From Synchiropus splendidus (Eukaryota; Chordata; Actinopteri; Syngnathiformes; Callionymidae): a stretch of 64,000 nucleotides of DNA. Below, in pieces: positions 13,176 through 25,067 of this stretch. The DNA lies in NCBI RefSeq assembly GCF_027744825.2, contig NC_071338.1, positions 27,093,501-27,157,500 on the forward strand, read 5' to 3'. The notes beneath the pieces were generated by a model. That model was given only the letters and a program-made list of their open reading frames with translations, was not told the DNA's origin and made no database searches. Both the position numbers and the translations under genes were made by a program. Positions within the stretch are counted from its first letter, which is position 1. Every line of letters starts with the position of its first letter.

Positions 13176-13239
13176 CTTGAGTCCATTTTACCACCAAGAA
13201 TAGCCATTTAAAGTACATGTCATTGGAAAAGAAAAGTCA
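13176..13239 (-). other. Candidate (non-coding or first-coding) exon, unsupported
   Basis: On the minus strand a T-rich tract (TTTATTTTTTCTTTTTTTCC region, 13250-13280) leads to ATTACAG|TG at 13240. Sixty-four bases later CTCAAG|GTGAGT is a near-ideal donor. All three frames contain a stop: one opens only after the first codon, where an internal ATG gives MYFKWLFLVVKWTQ up to the donor. So it cannot be an ordinary internal coding exon. It could be a 5' untranslated or start-containing exon, a cassette exon, or a chance pair of sites. A second donor-like site (ACG|GTAAGA) follows about 55 bases downstream. Confidence 0.18.
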
Positions 13240-13312
13240 CTGTAATTGTTAAGTGGGAAAAAAAGAAAAAATAAACACCATTGTGGTCTTGTCAATAGAG
13301 TTGAGCCAATGC

Positions 13313-13349
13313 ATTGTTAGAAAACAGAAGGAGACTGTTTTCTAACAAT
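13313..13349. repeat. Perfect 15-bp inverted repeat (hairpin)
   Basis: ATTGTTAGAAAACAG (13313-13327) and CTGTTTTCTAACAAT (13335-13349) are exact inverse complements around a 7-base spacer, AAGGAGA. The hairpin abuts the (AT)n tract that starts at 13352. Confidence 0.9.
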
Positions 13350-13351
13350 CC

Positions 13352-13444
<93 letters not shown>
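13352..13444. repeat. (AT)n microsatellite
   Basis: About 93 bases of alternating AT with a single AAA interruption near 13363. Being self-complementary, it produces artefactual Tyr-Ile open frames on both strands. Confidence 0.97.
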
Positions 13445-13446
<2 letters not shown>

Positions 13447-16159
13447 TAAACAGGTTTTGCAACCACTGGACAGCAAAGATGTGAAATGATGACCCATTTT
13501 TTAAAACCATATTTGATTACTTCGTTTTATTAAAATTGGATCCAAAGAGACCCGTTGCCCATTTGAATTTAATGAAGGCTGTGTGGCTGACAGGAGGCTT
13601 TTGATTTATACACTGTTATTAAATCCAACAAGAGATCCAGCCAGGTAAGCAGGCAGGCAGGAGGAGGTGCAGAGGAGAGAGAGAGAGAGTGAGAGAGAGA
13701 GAGAGTGCAAGACCCAGAATCATGGCCCTTCACCAGGCACAGCCAGACTCTCTCAGAGTCCGTCAGCCCTTCTCTTCCTTTAGCCCACCCCCCACCACCA
13801 CTCCACTCTAGTGCAGAGAACAGCCAAGGACACATGCTGTGTGGCACCCCTCTCTCACAACCCTCTTCCTCCTCTGATACCTCTTCCATTATTCATATTA
13901 AAATACAGAGTGATGTAAAGATGAATAATAAATGCAGTCAACACAAAACAAAAGCTGGCAGGCTGGTGCCATCAAGGTGTCCACTTGACAGAAAAAAAAA
14001 GCCCGACCAGACAGTATATTTACGTATCTTCCTCATAAAAAATATATATTAAACAAGAGGATATTTAATTATTAGATGTGTGTCTCTGTGTTTATATGAG
14101 CTCTGATAGTCATCATCATCTGTTTTATTCTCAAACGTACATTTTTCTGTCAGTCCAGACAAGAAGCCATAGCCAATATAGTTCAGATACTTTGAATACT
14201 TTTACAATTTCAACAGCACTGGGTACAATGTCAAGCAACAATATTTAAGTATCATTTGTTGAGCTACAATTCAAAATGGAAATGACAGTAATCGATCATC
14301 CATGCTCATGATCATCAAGACAAGAAAATACAATAAAGATGCCTCTTGTGTCCATAAAGTATTGCATGGTAATAGAAAAAATAGATTGTAAATATATAAA
14401 TATGTTTTTGTTTTGTTTTTTACATATTGTAACCACTGACATTCACGATTTATCTCTTATTGTCTGCTTCGCAGTATTGTATAATTGTACACATTTCTTA
14501 GTTGTCCCAGTAGCAGTTGTAGTTTATTTCAATCTGACATTTTAATAAGAATCTCAGCAAATTTTCTGTCACATCAGGATTGAAGAGGTTGAAAACATTT
14601 TGTAATGCATGCCCTTTTTTAGTGTTGTCTTTCCCCAAAGATGTCTGGATTGTTCCCTCAGAGGTATATTCTAAGATTCTATGAAAACCGTGTTAGTTGT
14701 TCTATGCAATTGAAAAAGTATCAAGTATGCACACGTTGGAATAATATTGTCAAAAAGGACTGCTTCAGTTAGCAGGTCATAAAGAGGGCAGGTTTCCTCC
14801 CAAGAACTCTTTTGGTTCAAATCCCTTTGGTTTGTGGGGTTTACTCAGCGTTTATAGTCCTCAAATTGTGGAAACTGGAAACTTTCATTTCAGCTGGCTG
14901 GTCGTGTTTCAAAACCAAGGAGCTCCCAGGAATGGAATAAAAATATTCCATACATTCTGATTGAAATGAAGTGCTTCAGTTTGTTAAAAAAATAAAGACC
15001 TTTTGACAGCATATACATCATTTGGTTTTGAAGTCAAGTGTGGCTGCTAAACAAGTGAAAATGAGATGAAAATTAGATGAGATGTATTAGGTATTATCAC
15101 ATCTGTTCCATTTCATTACTTCAATTCACATAAATTAATTTTGATAAAAAGATCATAATTTGCCATCTAGAAAGTGTTGCCAACAAGTCCATAGTTTATG
15201 TCAGTCAAATTTAAATCAAGTACTTGATAACTAGGCTACTTGCACAAAGGTACAACTATCCCCTCATAACACAGTCCAACCTACGACCTAAGATATAATG
15301 GGTGATGGCCATAAAAAAATGAGAAATAACTGATTTAGATTCAGCTCCATTGCCTGGATTTCTGTCATATTCTCATTAGACTTAGCAAATGAGGATCACA
15401 CAACTAACAGTCCATACTCCACAAAACATATGAATATAGCAAATACCTCCATAATGCTGCCTAAATAAAATTAAAAAATAAAAATTCTGAGAGCATTATA
15501 AAGTATTTGTCAGTCATGTGACTATATGTTGAAAAATATTCATAAATGAAGGTGAAAAAGATGCAACAATCAACGTGTCGGACATGTCACTGCATGGAGA
15601 ACTCAAATATTCCTTGACTACAGTATCCAGTAGAATCTGAAGCTAATGCTGAAGGGTGGATATATATCACTTTGTCTGTGTCTTAATAGAATATAAGACA
15701 CTTTTCCGTCCGCAAATCTGTTTTGTTTAAAAGTTGTCATTTCTTTTCTGCAATCGAGACAGTGCCAATCAAAATATGCCTGATGTTTACTCAGTGATTA
15801 ATATTGTGTACATTTGTCACGCAATGCTTCACAATTATTGTGGGACCAACACACTGAACGTCGACACCAATATCTAATATCGAAGATAAATGTGTCAGGA
15901 TTGCATTTTGTTTTTTATGTTTTTGCTCAAGCAGAGCTCCGCTGTCAAGCCGGCTTTTTTCAGGATGTCAGACAAAAAGACCGGAGAGATGGAGAGGGAG
16001 GGATCCTGGAGGATGGGTGGGGGTGTGGAGGGGTAGATGGAGGGGCTGCTGACATGCACTTGTCTCCAATCTCTTCGAATCCATTGCACAATTCATCTGC
16101 TTTGTCTCTACTGCCACTACTGAGGACAATCAGACCAGACGCCCATTAGATTCCTCATA
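13445..16159. other. Non-coding stretch
   Basis: Holds the (GA)n tract listed separately; otherwise nothing recognised. At about 15957 on the plus strand a T-run plus CAG precedes a 23-codon frame starting MSDKKTGEME that ends in stop without a good donor; I do not call it an exon. Confidence 0.5.
13671..13706. repeat. (GA)n tract
   Basis: An imperfect GA repeat of about 36 bases, AGAGGAGAGAGAGAGAGAGT followed by GAGAGAGAGAGAGAG. Confidence 0.9.
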
Positions 16160-16225
16160 CTGCACCAATGTACACACCCACATACACGCACACACATATG
16201 CGCACACGCACACACACACACACAC
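16160..16225. repeat. Imperfect (AC)n microsatellite
   Basis: CACACCCACATACACGCACA-type text grading into a pure (AC) run at about 16206-16224. Interruptions by T and G suggest an old repeat. Confidence 0.85.
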
Positions 16226-19200
16226 TTTTTTTGTCATGTGACATGTTGACTGAAGGAGAGGTGAGGCAATTCATGAGCCAACCCCAAATGCTCAAATGTC
16301 AGGAAGGGAGCGAACATCAAAACCATGTTGTCATGGAGATGCACGATCGTCCAAAAATATATAGGTAGAATTCACATGCGCACACAGCAGATGTACTTAT
16401 TCCCTTCATATTTTAGGAAATAGAAAACATGTCATATGCAAATATGATTTTCCAGAAATTATTCATGGTTATGTTAGTGTCAAAATGAAAAATAAAACAC
16501 ACAATATCAACCAGAAGAGGAGAAATTGCATTATCCCATTTTAAATGAGGCTAAATAACTGTAAAGCATTTACTGATTCAAAAAGGACATAGATAATCTT
16601 AAATACTTACTATGGCCAAAAAGAAAATATGAAATATGAACAAAACACATCCGCACTAAATACAAGTACACACAAAGAGAACTGCTTTTTCCCTACTCAC
16701 TTGTATATTTTAGGACACAAAAATTCAAAACTAAGTGGCATTTTAACTACAATCAGGATGAACAATGAGGTAGATGTACATTTCAACATACTTGCACTGG
16801 CTTTATTCATTGTTCAAAAGACATTTAGAACAAACAAAATGAAAGCTAAGGTCATCATATTTATATATTGGTTTATTCAGTGGTAAAACTCATTCTTAAG
16901 GTATCAAAAAGGTAAGTCAAGAACTTCCATATGAGCAGAGAATTAAGCAATTGGAGTTGACTTTGATGAGAGATAACTTATTATATTACTTTAAATTCTA
17001 AAAATGCTAACTGCTCAAAAATAATATGTCTTTGGGTAGCATGTGATTATATAACATGTCGGATATTGAGCCATTTCAAGACACTTTAAATATTGACATT
17101 CAGAAAACGTCTGTTTCATTCACTCAGAGTTTTCAATGAGCGAAGCGATCACACTCCATGTATCTTATCACGACGTTCAAACTCAGCGAAACTGACTCGG
17201 ATGCTCAGCGTGTAAATGCTTCTGCTTCAGGGATATTCTACAGCAAGGTCATGTGACCACAGTGCCCATCCACGCTAGCCTTTCCTCAGCCAATAGTGTT
17301 ATCAGACAAGTGTTCCTGGAACGCTTGGCATTTCGATGATCTCGTCTCGAACACAAAAAAAGCTACGAGAAGGAGTGAAGATAAAATACGTGCTCCTTCA
17401 CCTCTCGTGCTCAGGAGGCTGCCAGCACTTGGCTTCGGATTTTGAGCAGGACTAGACTGATTCTCAGCTCATATAAGAGGATCCGTCAAGCCAGCAGCCA
17501 GAAGGCCTCACCGGGGTCACTTTATTAAGGTTACTTCTCAGCACACTACATAAAGAAGAAGAAACGGAGGGATATAAACGGTAAATGGTGGTGTAGTTAC
17601 TGTTGTAAAACCCCTTTTTCGTCCCATCTCCTTTCTTTGTTTGGCCAGAGGAGCCAAAGGCTTAGGGATAAAGGTACAGCTGAAATCATGAGACAGGGAT
17701 AAAAGCCAGCAAGACACTGAGCTCTGACCGAATGACAGAGCAGTGGATAATTAAAACACCCAGGGCCCCAGAACTGCCTCGTCCGTCTCTCTTTTCTTTT
17801 CAATCTTTTTTCCCCGATGCTCCCTGTACTTTACATTCTCAGATACATGCACACGCACGGGCGAGTGCACACACACAGATCACACATTCGCGATGGTAGA
17901 ATCTGCTGAGGGCTGGCCGTACACATGCTTCTACTGTCTCCATGTTTATTTTTCATTTGTGCATTGCGAGCAGACAGTCCACACCAAGAGAAAGGACCGT
18001 ATCAAATATGGGAAACAGATGCGCCAACATATGCATTTAGTACAGGTATTATTTATAGCTTGCTTCATGGGCTTATGAATGAAAATATATTCCTTGTGCT
18101 CGGACAAACATCAATTAAAGAGGAATTGTGGGGAAATTAAGAGAGACACGCTTGTCAGAGAGAAGATCAGACCACACCACCACGGAGGAAGACATGTCTA
18201 CACGTCGTCAAATGTTTTAAACAAGCAAACACGGGACAGCGGTTGTGTGTGTGCTGGAGTCAGGTGATTAAAAGGGGGTTCATGGGTAGACCACACTGCC
18301 ATCTCTTGGTGGCTCTGTCCTACTGCTCAGGAATCAAAATGGAATCTTAATTGAAAGTGTACTTCTCTGCACGGTCATTTGAGTATTTATTCCCATGTCA
18401 GGACAGGAAACCGTGCACCATGCAGTCCTAAATCCTTAAGACGCCCGGCTTCATTTTTGTAAACATTTCTTTTACCTTAGAAAAGCCTCTGATCGGCGAG
18501 GTGAAAACCGAGCTGATCTATATTATTCGTGCGGTCACAGCCAACCGCCACGGAGGACGACAAAGCGGCGTTTGAGCTGCCAGTGAATAAGGTTGTGTGA
18601 AAGGAACGCGGTGACTGGGTAATAGCAGCTCAAAAGCACTGTAGCACTTTGTCCAGACTGAAGTCATTAGCATCCGGCCTTTGATTTCCACCAGCAGAAC
18701 CCTGTTGGAGGACCCATGTGTTCCTGCGGCTGTCATATATGTTTGAGGGGAATGAGGGCAAAGTGGAAGCCCAAATGATTTTTGAGAATGTTGACCATTA
18801 TTTATTACAGCAGTTAAGAGAGCCAGTGGACGCCCTTGACACGAGGCTAACCCTTTAATGGCCCACAGCTTGAAACGACAAAATCTTTACCAACCATAAA
18901 ACCATTTATTAAGCTGGGGGAGATTTTTCTTTCACATCTGTCTATTACAGCTGTAAATATGCTCTTGGAAAAAAAAGAGGGTCCGCTCAGTGATGTTGGA
19001 ATTAACATAAGCACAGACGTGTCTGCTTTCTGCATGATTAAGATTTCTGTCCGGCAGAAGCAAAGGAGGCCAGGCAGAGGTCAAGGGCCGTGAGAAAAAT
19101 ATCACCTGCTGTTCACTGACCCGCTTGGTCACTGACAAGGTTTGTCCAGTCTTTTTGGGTAGTGTGTGGAGGAGGGAAGACTTCTTTGATATTACATGTG

Positions 19201-22200
19201 CATGATATTTCATGTACATTGTACAACATAATTATACAATACATGATATAATATAATGTCAAAAATATCAAAAACAGGTAGAAACAAACCTTTTCTTTTT
19301 GTTTGTTTTTAGGGTTTTTAATTAATTTTTTACTTTATTCATCTTAGCGGCACACCGTTGCAGTATTGTTGTTGCATTACTTTTACTACACGTCTATTGT
19401 CAGTGCTGCTGGAATAACGTCATTGTGTATGTACACAGTAAAAGTGAATTTGCATGACATCAAGCATGTTTGGAAGCAGAAAAGGCTAGCGTTGCTACAT
19501 ACTTATCGAGCGTACTCAAACGGGCTCGCATTCATTGCAGTGTACTGGGTTCAATACACTCCCAATGGCGCCCCAGTGATCCCACCTTTTACAGGTAATG
19601 TCCCCAGCAGTGACTTAAAGTCTGAGACAACGACAGAAACAGCTTTGGTGCCCAGAACAGTAGGCTTACCAAGATGAGTGGGCCACGCTGGATAAGCTCA
19701 CCTCTATTAGACCTTGGTAAAATGGAGAGGAATATATCAAAGATACTCGAAAAAAAAAATCAGTTGATACTGAAGTTTTGTGTGCCAAAAGGGACGTTAG
19801 CAGCTTCACAAGATGCTAACGTGACCGTGTTCGGACCAGCGCCAGGTCTTGGCTGGTGGCTCTTCTCGGGTGTGAGCAGCCTTTCACTGCAGACGCCCAG
19901 AAACTGGCTTCTCTAATAGGGACAAATTGGCAATGTCTGTGCCGACCGGTGCTGTGCGCTTGGAGCTGTGAATTGATAGTGATGCCTAATGATCCCCCTG
20001 GGTAGATCAATACCAATAATCCTCTTTCCCGCCTATTCTCCTCATTGACCATCGAGAGCCTGGAAGAGATGTGGAAAACTGCAGGCCAGAGTGACAGGTC
20101 CAGGAGTTCAGGACGTGAGGGCTCATACTCTCACACATGGTCATGACCATTGAGTCTGACTGAGAGGAAACCCAACTCAGAACTGAAATGGAGACGACGA
20201 AAACTTGTCAGATTTTGGAAAATAAAATGATAACTTTTAAATTTTGCTTTTATCTTAACAAATATCCCCTCAGTATGGCTGAATACTTTCATGCACACCA
20301 AAGCACAGATGCAAAATCTATAAATATAACTGTAAAAACATCTTTAATTTGGCCAACAACCGACTACTCAGCTTAGTTCCTGAATAAATAAAAATCAACC
20401 TTCTCTAGGAAAGGCAAGAAGATAGTCCATTCATCATTGCAAGCCAAATAATAACCATTAGAACAATTTAAATATACACAAAGAACAGGTCTGAAAGGAG
20501 AATATAAAATCTGAACAGTTTACTAAAAACAGAGCTTTTAAATGCCACATTGTAAAGCAAAAACTGCATTTCACCACACAACTGAAGCACCAAAAATACA
20601 TTCATAGCGAAAGCAAAAGACAGAAGCGAGCTGTGAAGCAGTGCAGGGGTGAGGTGAAGCATGCAGTCCCAACAGGCCGCTGTGTGTACCACTGCGCACG
20701 CACATGTATTGTGTGCGTGTGTGTCTGCATGCTGTGTGTGCGTGTCTGAGCGAGCATGTGTAGACTGCAGTCATAAAGCCTCACATCACCCTTTTCCACC
20801 CCATGGACAGCAGCTGATTACTCCCACCAAACACATCTATACACTTTATCCCAGCTGTCACAGTGCATACTCATTACGCCCCACACCAGCCAGCTGACTC
20901 CACACAGCCACACCCGCCTGGACGTGGCCGTGGGGCCACACTGTAGGTGGACAGCAATCATAAATCCCCTGCCCCAGTATTTCAAAAACTCACAACAGAA
21001 AAACAAACAGGACAACAGTCCTTTAAAACCAACTTCAAATGTAATGGTCAAATTATGCTTCTGTTTTTGAGACGAATAGCAATAGCTATTTGAAGAGTAA
21101 TTTTGAGAAAATACAAATTTAACTCATACAAAAATGTTTATAAATGAATGAACCACCTTAAAGAGTGAAAATATGATCAGTGCGTGTGCTACAAGTCACA
21201 GAAGAGACCGATCGAAAGATGCTACAAGTGATTGAAGCAAGTGAATGCATTTGCGTAACACATTGTGCTCACTGTTTAGGACCTCAGTAAGGAGACGCAG
21301 GCCAGAAATGACAAACTCATGTGCTTGACAGATAGTTGATGCTTCTCCACAGAGACCCAGGTGCTGTGTCTCAGATCTTTTCAGCTTCATAAAAACATTG
21401 CTTCAGCCGGCGCAACAATCGATGTCATACTCAACACGGTGCAGGTGAAAATCAAAGCTCTGGTTAGAAAGGACAGTTATGAGTATGTGTACTCCATGTT
21501 GAACTTTTTCTATGCTTAGACCTATTTCGTTCGTAAAAAAAAAAAAAAAAAAAAAGACCCAGAGGAAAATGCTGCCTTTACAAACCGCCTTCAACTTTTC
21601 TTACAAATAAAACTCAGCAACATACAGACAAGCCAATTCAACAACAACTGCAACTGTCGGTCATATTGACTTGTAAACCAATGCAGTAAAATATTTTATG
21701 ACATCAAATTCATCAAGTCATTGTCCTCATATTCTAAAGACAAAACCCTGCAACAATGGGCAAACTAAAATTCAATTAAAACTATCACAACAAAAACAAA
21801 TTGAAAAAGGTTGAATTAGTATGTTTAGATGATCATTTCATTGTTTCCTTGATTTAATAGAAAATATCTATTCAATTTTCCAATGAATTTAAATGAAGAG
21901 TCAAGGCTAAATTTGCCATTAATTTGCTATAAAATGACCTGGACTAGTGTCATTATTTCAATAGCTTCATTTTCCACAAACATTTTTTCTTGAAAAAAAA
22001 AAAAAAGAAGAGAATAAAAAAGAAAACATTTTCTCCAAAAAAAACAGTGAAACCAAACTCCAGTGAAAATCTACGCATCTTCTCCTCTCCTTCTCCTTCA
22101 CATTTGTCAATCAGCCGCCGGTCCTCGCCTCCCACTGAAGCAAAGTGCAGCGCTTAAACAGGAGCATTTAATTCATTACATCATTATGTCATCTCATACT

Positions 22201-22683
22201 AATCTGTGCAATGTCCTCCAGTGCTTTGACATGCAAATGGCTTAGAAAAACGTCTGGGGAGGTAAAGAGGCGGGAGGGTGGGTGCAAAACAGCAATCATC
22301 ACATCTTGTCATGGGGGTAAAAATATGCCCTAAAGCTCCGCTGCCATTTTCCCCCTTCTCTTTAACTGCGTTCGGGTTTCTCCCTCCACTTCTCCCCTCT
22401 TTGGCTCCCCTCGTCTTTCTCCATCTTTGTCAGCCCCAAACAAAGCGACGGCAGGATCACACAAAACGCCAGCAATCTGTTGAGGATCAGGCTCCCTATG
22501 GAGAACACATAAACAGTAAAGCGCGTGGCGCACGCCCGCGTCCAAGCCCCCTCCCATTTACAAATGCCCCTCATCTACATATTCACGAAAAGGCCCCTCT
22601 GGCTTTCCCCTCATCAGCAAACCCCTCCCCTAAGCCTCATCAGCACACGTCGGCTTGACTGGTGGGGACCCCAGCACGTGCGC
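16226..22683. other. Non-coding stretch, short simple repeats only
   Basis: No gene supported. An A-run of about 20 lies at 21536-21555 and another A-rich block at 21990-22040. Interrupted GTGTGTGT text occurs near 20698-20745. Open frames up to 126 codons (22278-22658, proline-rich, within C-rich DNA) show no domain. The region 17.1-18.8 kb has mixed composition that could include regulatory DNA, but nothing specific can be claimed. Confidence 0.5.
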
Positions 22684-22702
22684 GCACACACACACACACA
22701 CA
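22684..22702. repeat. (AC)n short microsatellite
   Basis: GCGCGCACACACACACACAC-type run following CACGTG. Short but pure. Confidence 0.85.
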
Positions 22703-22984
22703 AACATTCTCCTCTTTTCTTGTTTTTTTTTAAACGTCTTAAGAAATAGCAAACAGGAACATTAGAGTTAGCGCGATCTGGTGATGTGAGCGCTGGCCAT
22801 GCTCATCTAATTTCCAGCCCTACTTCCCTCCCTCCTCGTCTCCCCCTCCCCTACCCGCTCTCTCATCATCAGGTACCTGGTGACGAGCGGCCCGTGATAA
22901 TCCACAGCCTCTAACCAATCAATCAGTAGCATCGTAATCAGCAGCGTGGAGCGGCAGAGAAAGGAAGAAAAGCCCATAACTTAC

Positions 22985-23046
22985 CCGGGTCGCCTGCAGT
23001 CTCCTCAGCACAAGTGGAAGTGTGGTCAGGGCTTTGGCTGCAGCTA
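22985..23046 (-). other. Candidate exon with strong donor, unsupported
   Basis: On the minus strand GTGTCTGCAG|TAGC (23047/23046) and ACCCGG|GTAAGTTATG (22985/22984) bound 62 bases. Two frames are open. One reads SCSQSPDHTSTCAEETAGDP just before the donor, the other AAAKALTTLPLVLRRLQATR. The donor is near consensus; the acceptor has only a short mixed pyrimidine stretch. The neighbourhood is richer in G+C than average, so a 5' exon is imaginable. I do not recognise the peptide. Confidence 0.15.
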
Positions 23047-24588
23047 CTGCAGACACACTTCTCAAGCCATCCTCAAGTTATTTTTTTTTAAGTCTAAATT
23101 TATTTTTTTTTCTGCATGATAAACATGTAAGCAACATATAAAGCTCACCCCCTCCCTTTCCCTTTTTCAGTCTGACTCTCACTCTACCTTTCTCTCTTCC
23201 TGCCTCTCGCCTTTCCTGTCACTCTCTCTCTCTCCATTTGCCTCTCTCCTCCCTCAGTGTCTGCCTGTTGCAACAGTGTGGACATATACACACATATAGT
23301 ATTTCTTGGGTTATATATATATATGTACCTTGAGAGGACAGCTGGTGCAATATCCTGCAGATCTGCTCAAAGACACGAGTGCTCGTGAGGAAATACAGAG
23401 GAGTCAAGGGAGGGTCAAAGCTAATGTCCTACAAGAACAGGGAGACCAAATTGACTTTTTTTTTTTTTGTCTGACTCAAACATGTATTCCCTCCCTCTAC
23501 CATCCCCATCTTCACCCCCAAACCCAAATCAAACCATACACCCCCAACCAGATCCAAAAGCCCTCTCTCATCCAATTTCTGCTCATAGGCATCCCCCTCA
23601 CCAGACATCAGCATCCTTTGAGGGCGTTAGCTGTCTCTAGGAAGAGGTAACGCCGCCAAGCAGCCTTGTACATTTTGCCTTGAGGGTAAAATAGCTGAAA
23701 AGCCATGCGCTATCATCATTTTCTGAGGTGTGGAGGAAACGCAAAGACAAGAAAAACATACTGGGTTTTACACAACTCCCCAAAAGATCTGATGCTGAAT
23801 TTAGCATAGGATTACACAAAAATCCTTTCTACTCAACCTCTGAATAGAACCCCTATTTCCACAGACTGTGATTTCCCTCCCCGGCTCAGCAAAGGTGCAG
23901 AAACTCCACACAACCTGGAGCTATGGCATGGTGGCTAAGTTTAGTTCTACAATAGAGAGCAATAAAGGAGGCAACAACGAATGAATGCAAACAGGAAAGG
24001 AACCTCTCCATGGCAAAAGTCAACAGCTTCCTTTCTGTGTCTCAAGGCTTGACAAGATGTGTAGTCTGACGGCACTGTTGTATGTTGGATGTCCTTGAGT
24101 TGACACAGGGTCCGTCCATGAAGGGTGCTCATCAGATTTCATTGAATAGCGTCAGCTCAAGAATAGACAGTGTACGTACAGCAGCAGTCCATGAAATCAC
24201 TTGGTGATTTGGTTGACACAGGAATTGGTAGAACATTGTGAGCGTGTGCATCCAGGGGTGATGCAGAAGTGAGTCTTCCTCGTTGCATGTCGAGGTTTCC
24301 TTACACTGTGCCGCAGTGAGTCAAGTTCATGGTCACGTAGGATACTGTATATACCAAGAGTCATCACAAGTTAGCGAACAATGAGAGCTCACGACCGTCA
24401 TGCACCTCACATTCAAATGTTTACCCCAACCTTTCTTTTTGAACATCAAGAAACGCTGTTTCCTGAGAGGAAACGTTTCATTCAAACGTGGTCAACACCT
24501 CAACATCCTAGCTCCATTTGAGTGAGAATGTCTTGCCATCACTGGGTGTGTGATAGTGTGAAATTTCACAACATTGTGTATTTATTAA
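23047..24588. other. Non-coding stretch, pyrimidine-rich
   Basis: Contains T-runs near 23083 and 23104, CT-rich text at 23165-23260, a short (AT)n at 23313-23324 and a T-run at 23457-23468. No gene recognised. Confidence 0.5.
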
Positions 24589-24920
24589 GGCTGGGATTCA
24601 ATTAAAAAAAATCTAGTTCATTCCAGAATTTGTGATTAATTCATCTCAATTAATCGCAGTTTAATGGTATAAGAATAGTTGCTACATATTACTGAATCAA
24701 ATGATGGACTCATAAATACATTTAAACAACAAAATATTGTTTATTTTGCATCAGTTTGACAATAGCACTATAAATCACGATGGTGGCTATATTCAAGTTT
24801 TTATATCACCTTATTTAAACTAAAGCTCTTTTAATGTCTTGAAAATATTTGTATAAGAATTTCAATTTTATAAAATAAAATGTTATTTTTCTGTTGAAAT
24901 AAATGAATCGCAATAATGTT
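24589..24920 (+). repeat. Degenerate dispersed repeat
   Basis: Begins GGCTGGGATTCAATTAAAAA, then GTGATTAATTCATCTCAATT and AATCGCAG. It is followed by A+T-rich text with AATCAAATGATGGACTCATA. This succession resembles a fish dispersed repeat in which a GGCTG..ACTC.ATTAAAAA start is followed by AATTAATCGCA motifs. No terminal repeat or coding capacity could be shown. The end is approximate, placed near the last AATCGCAATAAT motif. Confidence 0.35.
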
Positions 24921-25067
24921 GTCATTGTTAAAGTTCCACCAAGAGTATTTGTACCACCTCAAAAAGAGATTGAACGTGGAAAGATGGTGAAAAAGTTGGG
25001 GCCAATGTTGCCAGTGACAACAAAACCACGTTGGAAACATGGAGGCAGCTTGTGGATCGGTAAGTGA
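24903..25067 (+). other. 54-codon open frame ending at a donor-like site, unsupported
   Basis: ATG at 24903 runs to TGA at 25065. The peptide contains VKVPPRVFVPPQKEIERGK and later TTKPRWKHGGSLWIGK. A consensus-like donor TCG|GTAAGT falls at 25059/25060, six bases before the stop. No convincing acceptor precedes it and the frame overlaps the degenerate repeat's end. I do not recognise it. Confidence 0.1.

Noticed and set aside
15957..16030. T-run plus CAG followed by MSDKKTGEMEREG frame
   Set aside because: Stop after 23 codons and no good donor before it.
22278..22658. 126-codon proline-rich frame
   Set aside because: Produced by C/T-rich composition; overlapping antisense frames also open; no initiation or splice context.
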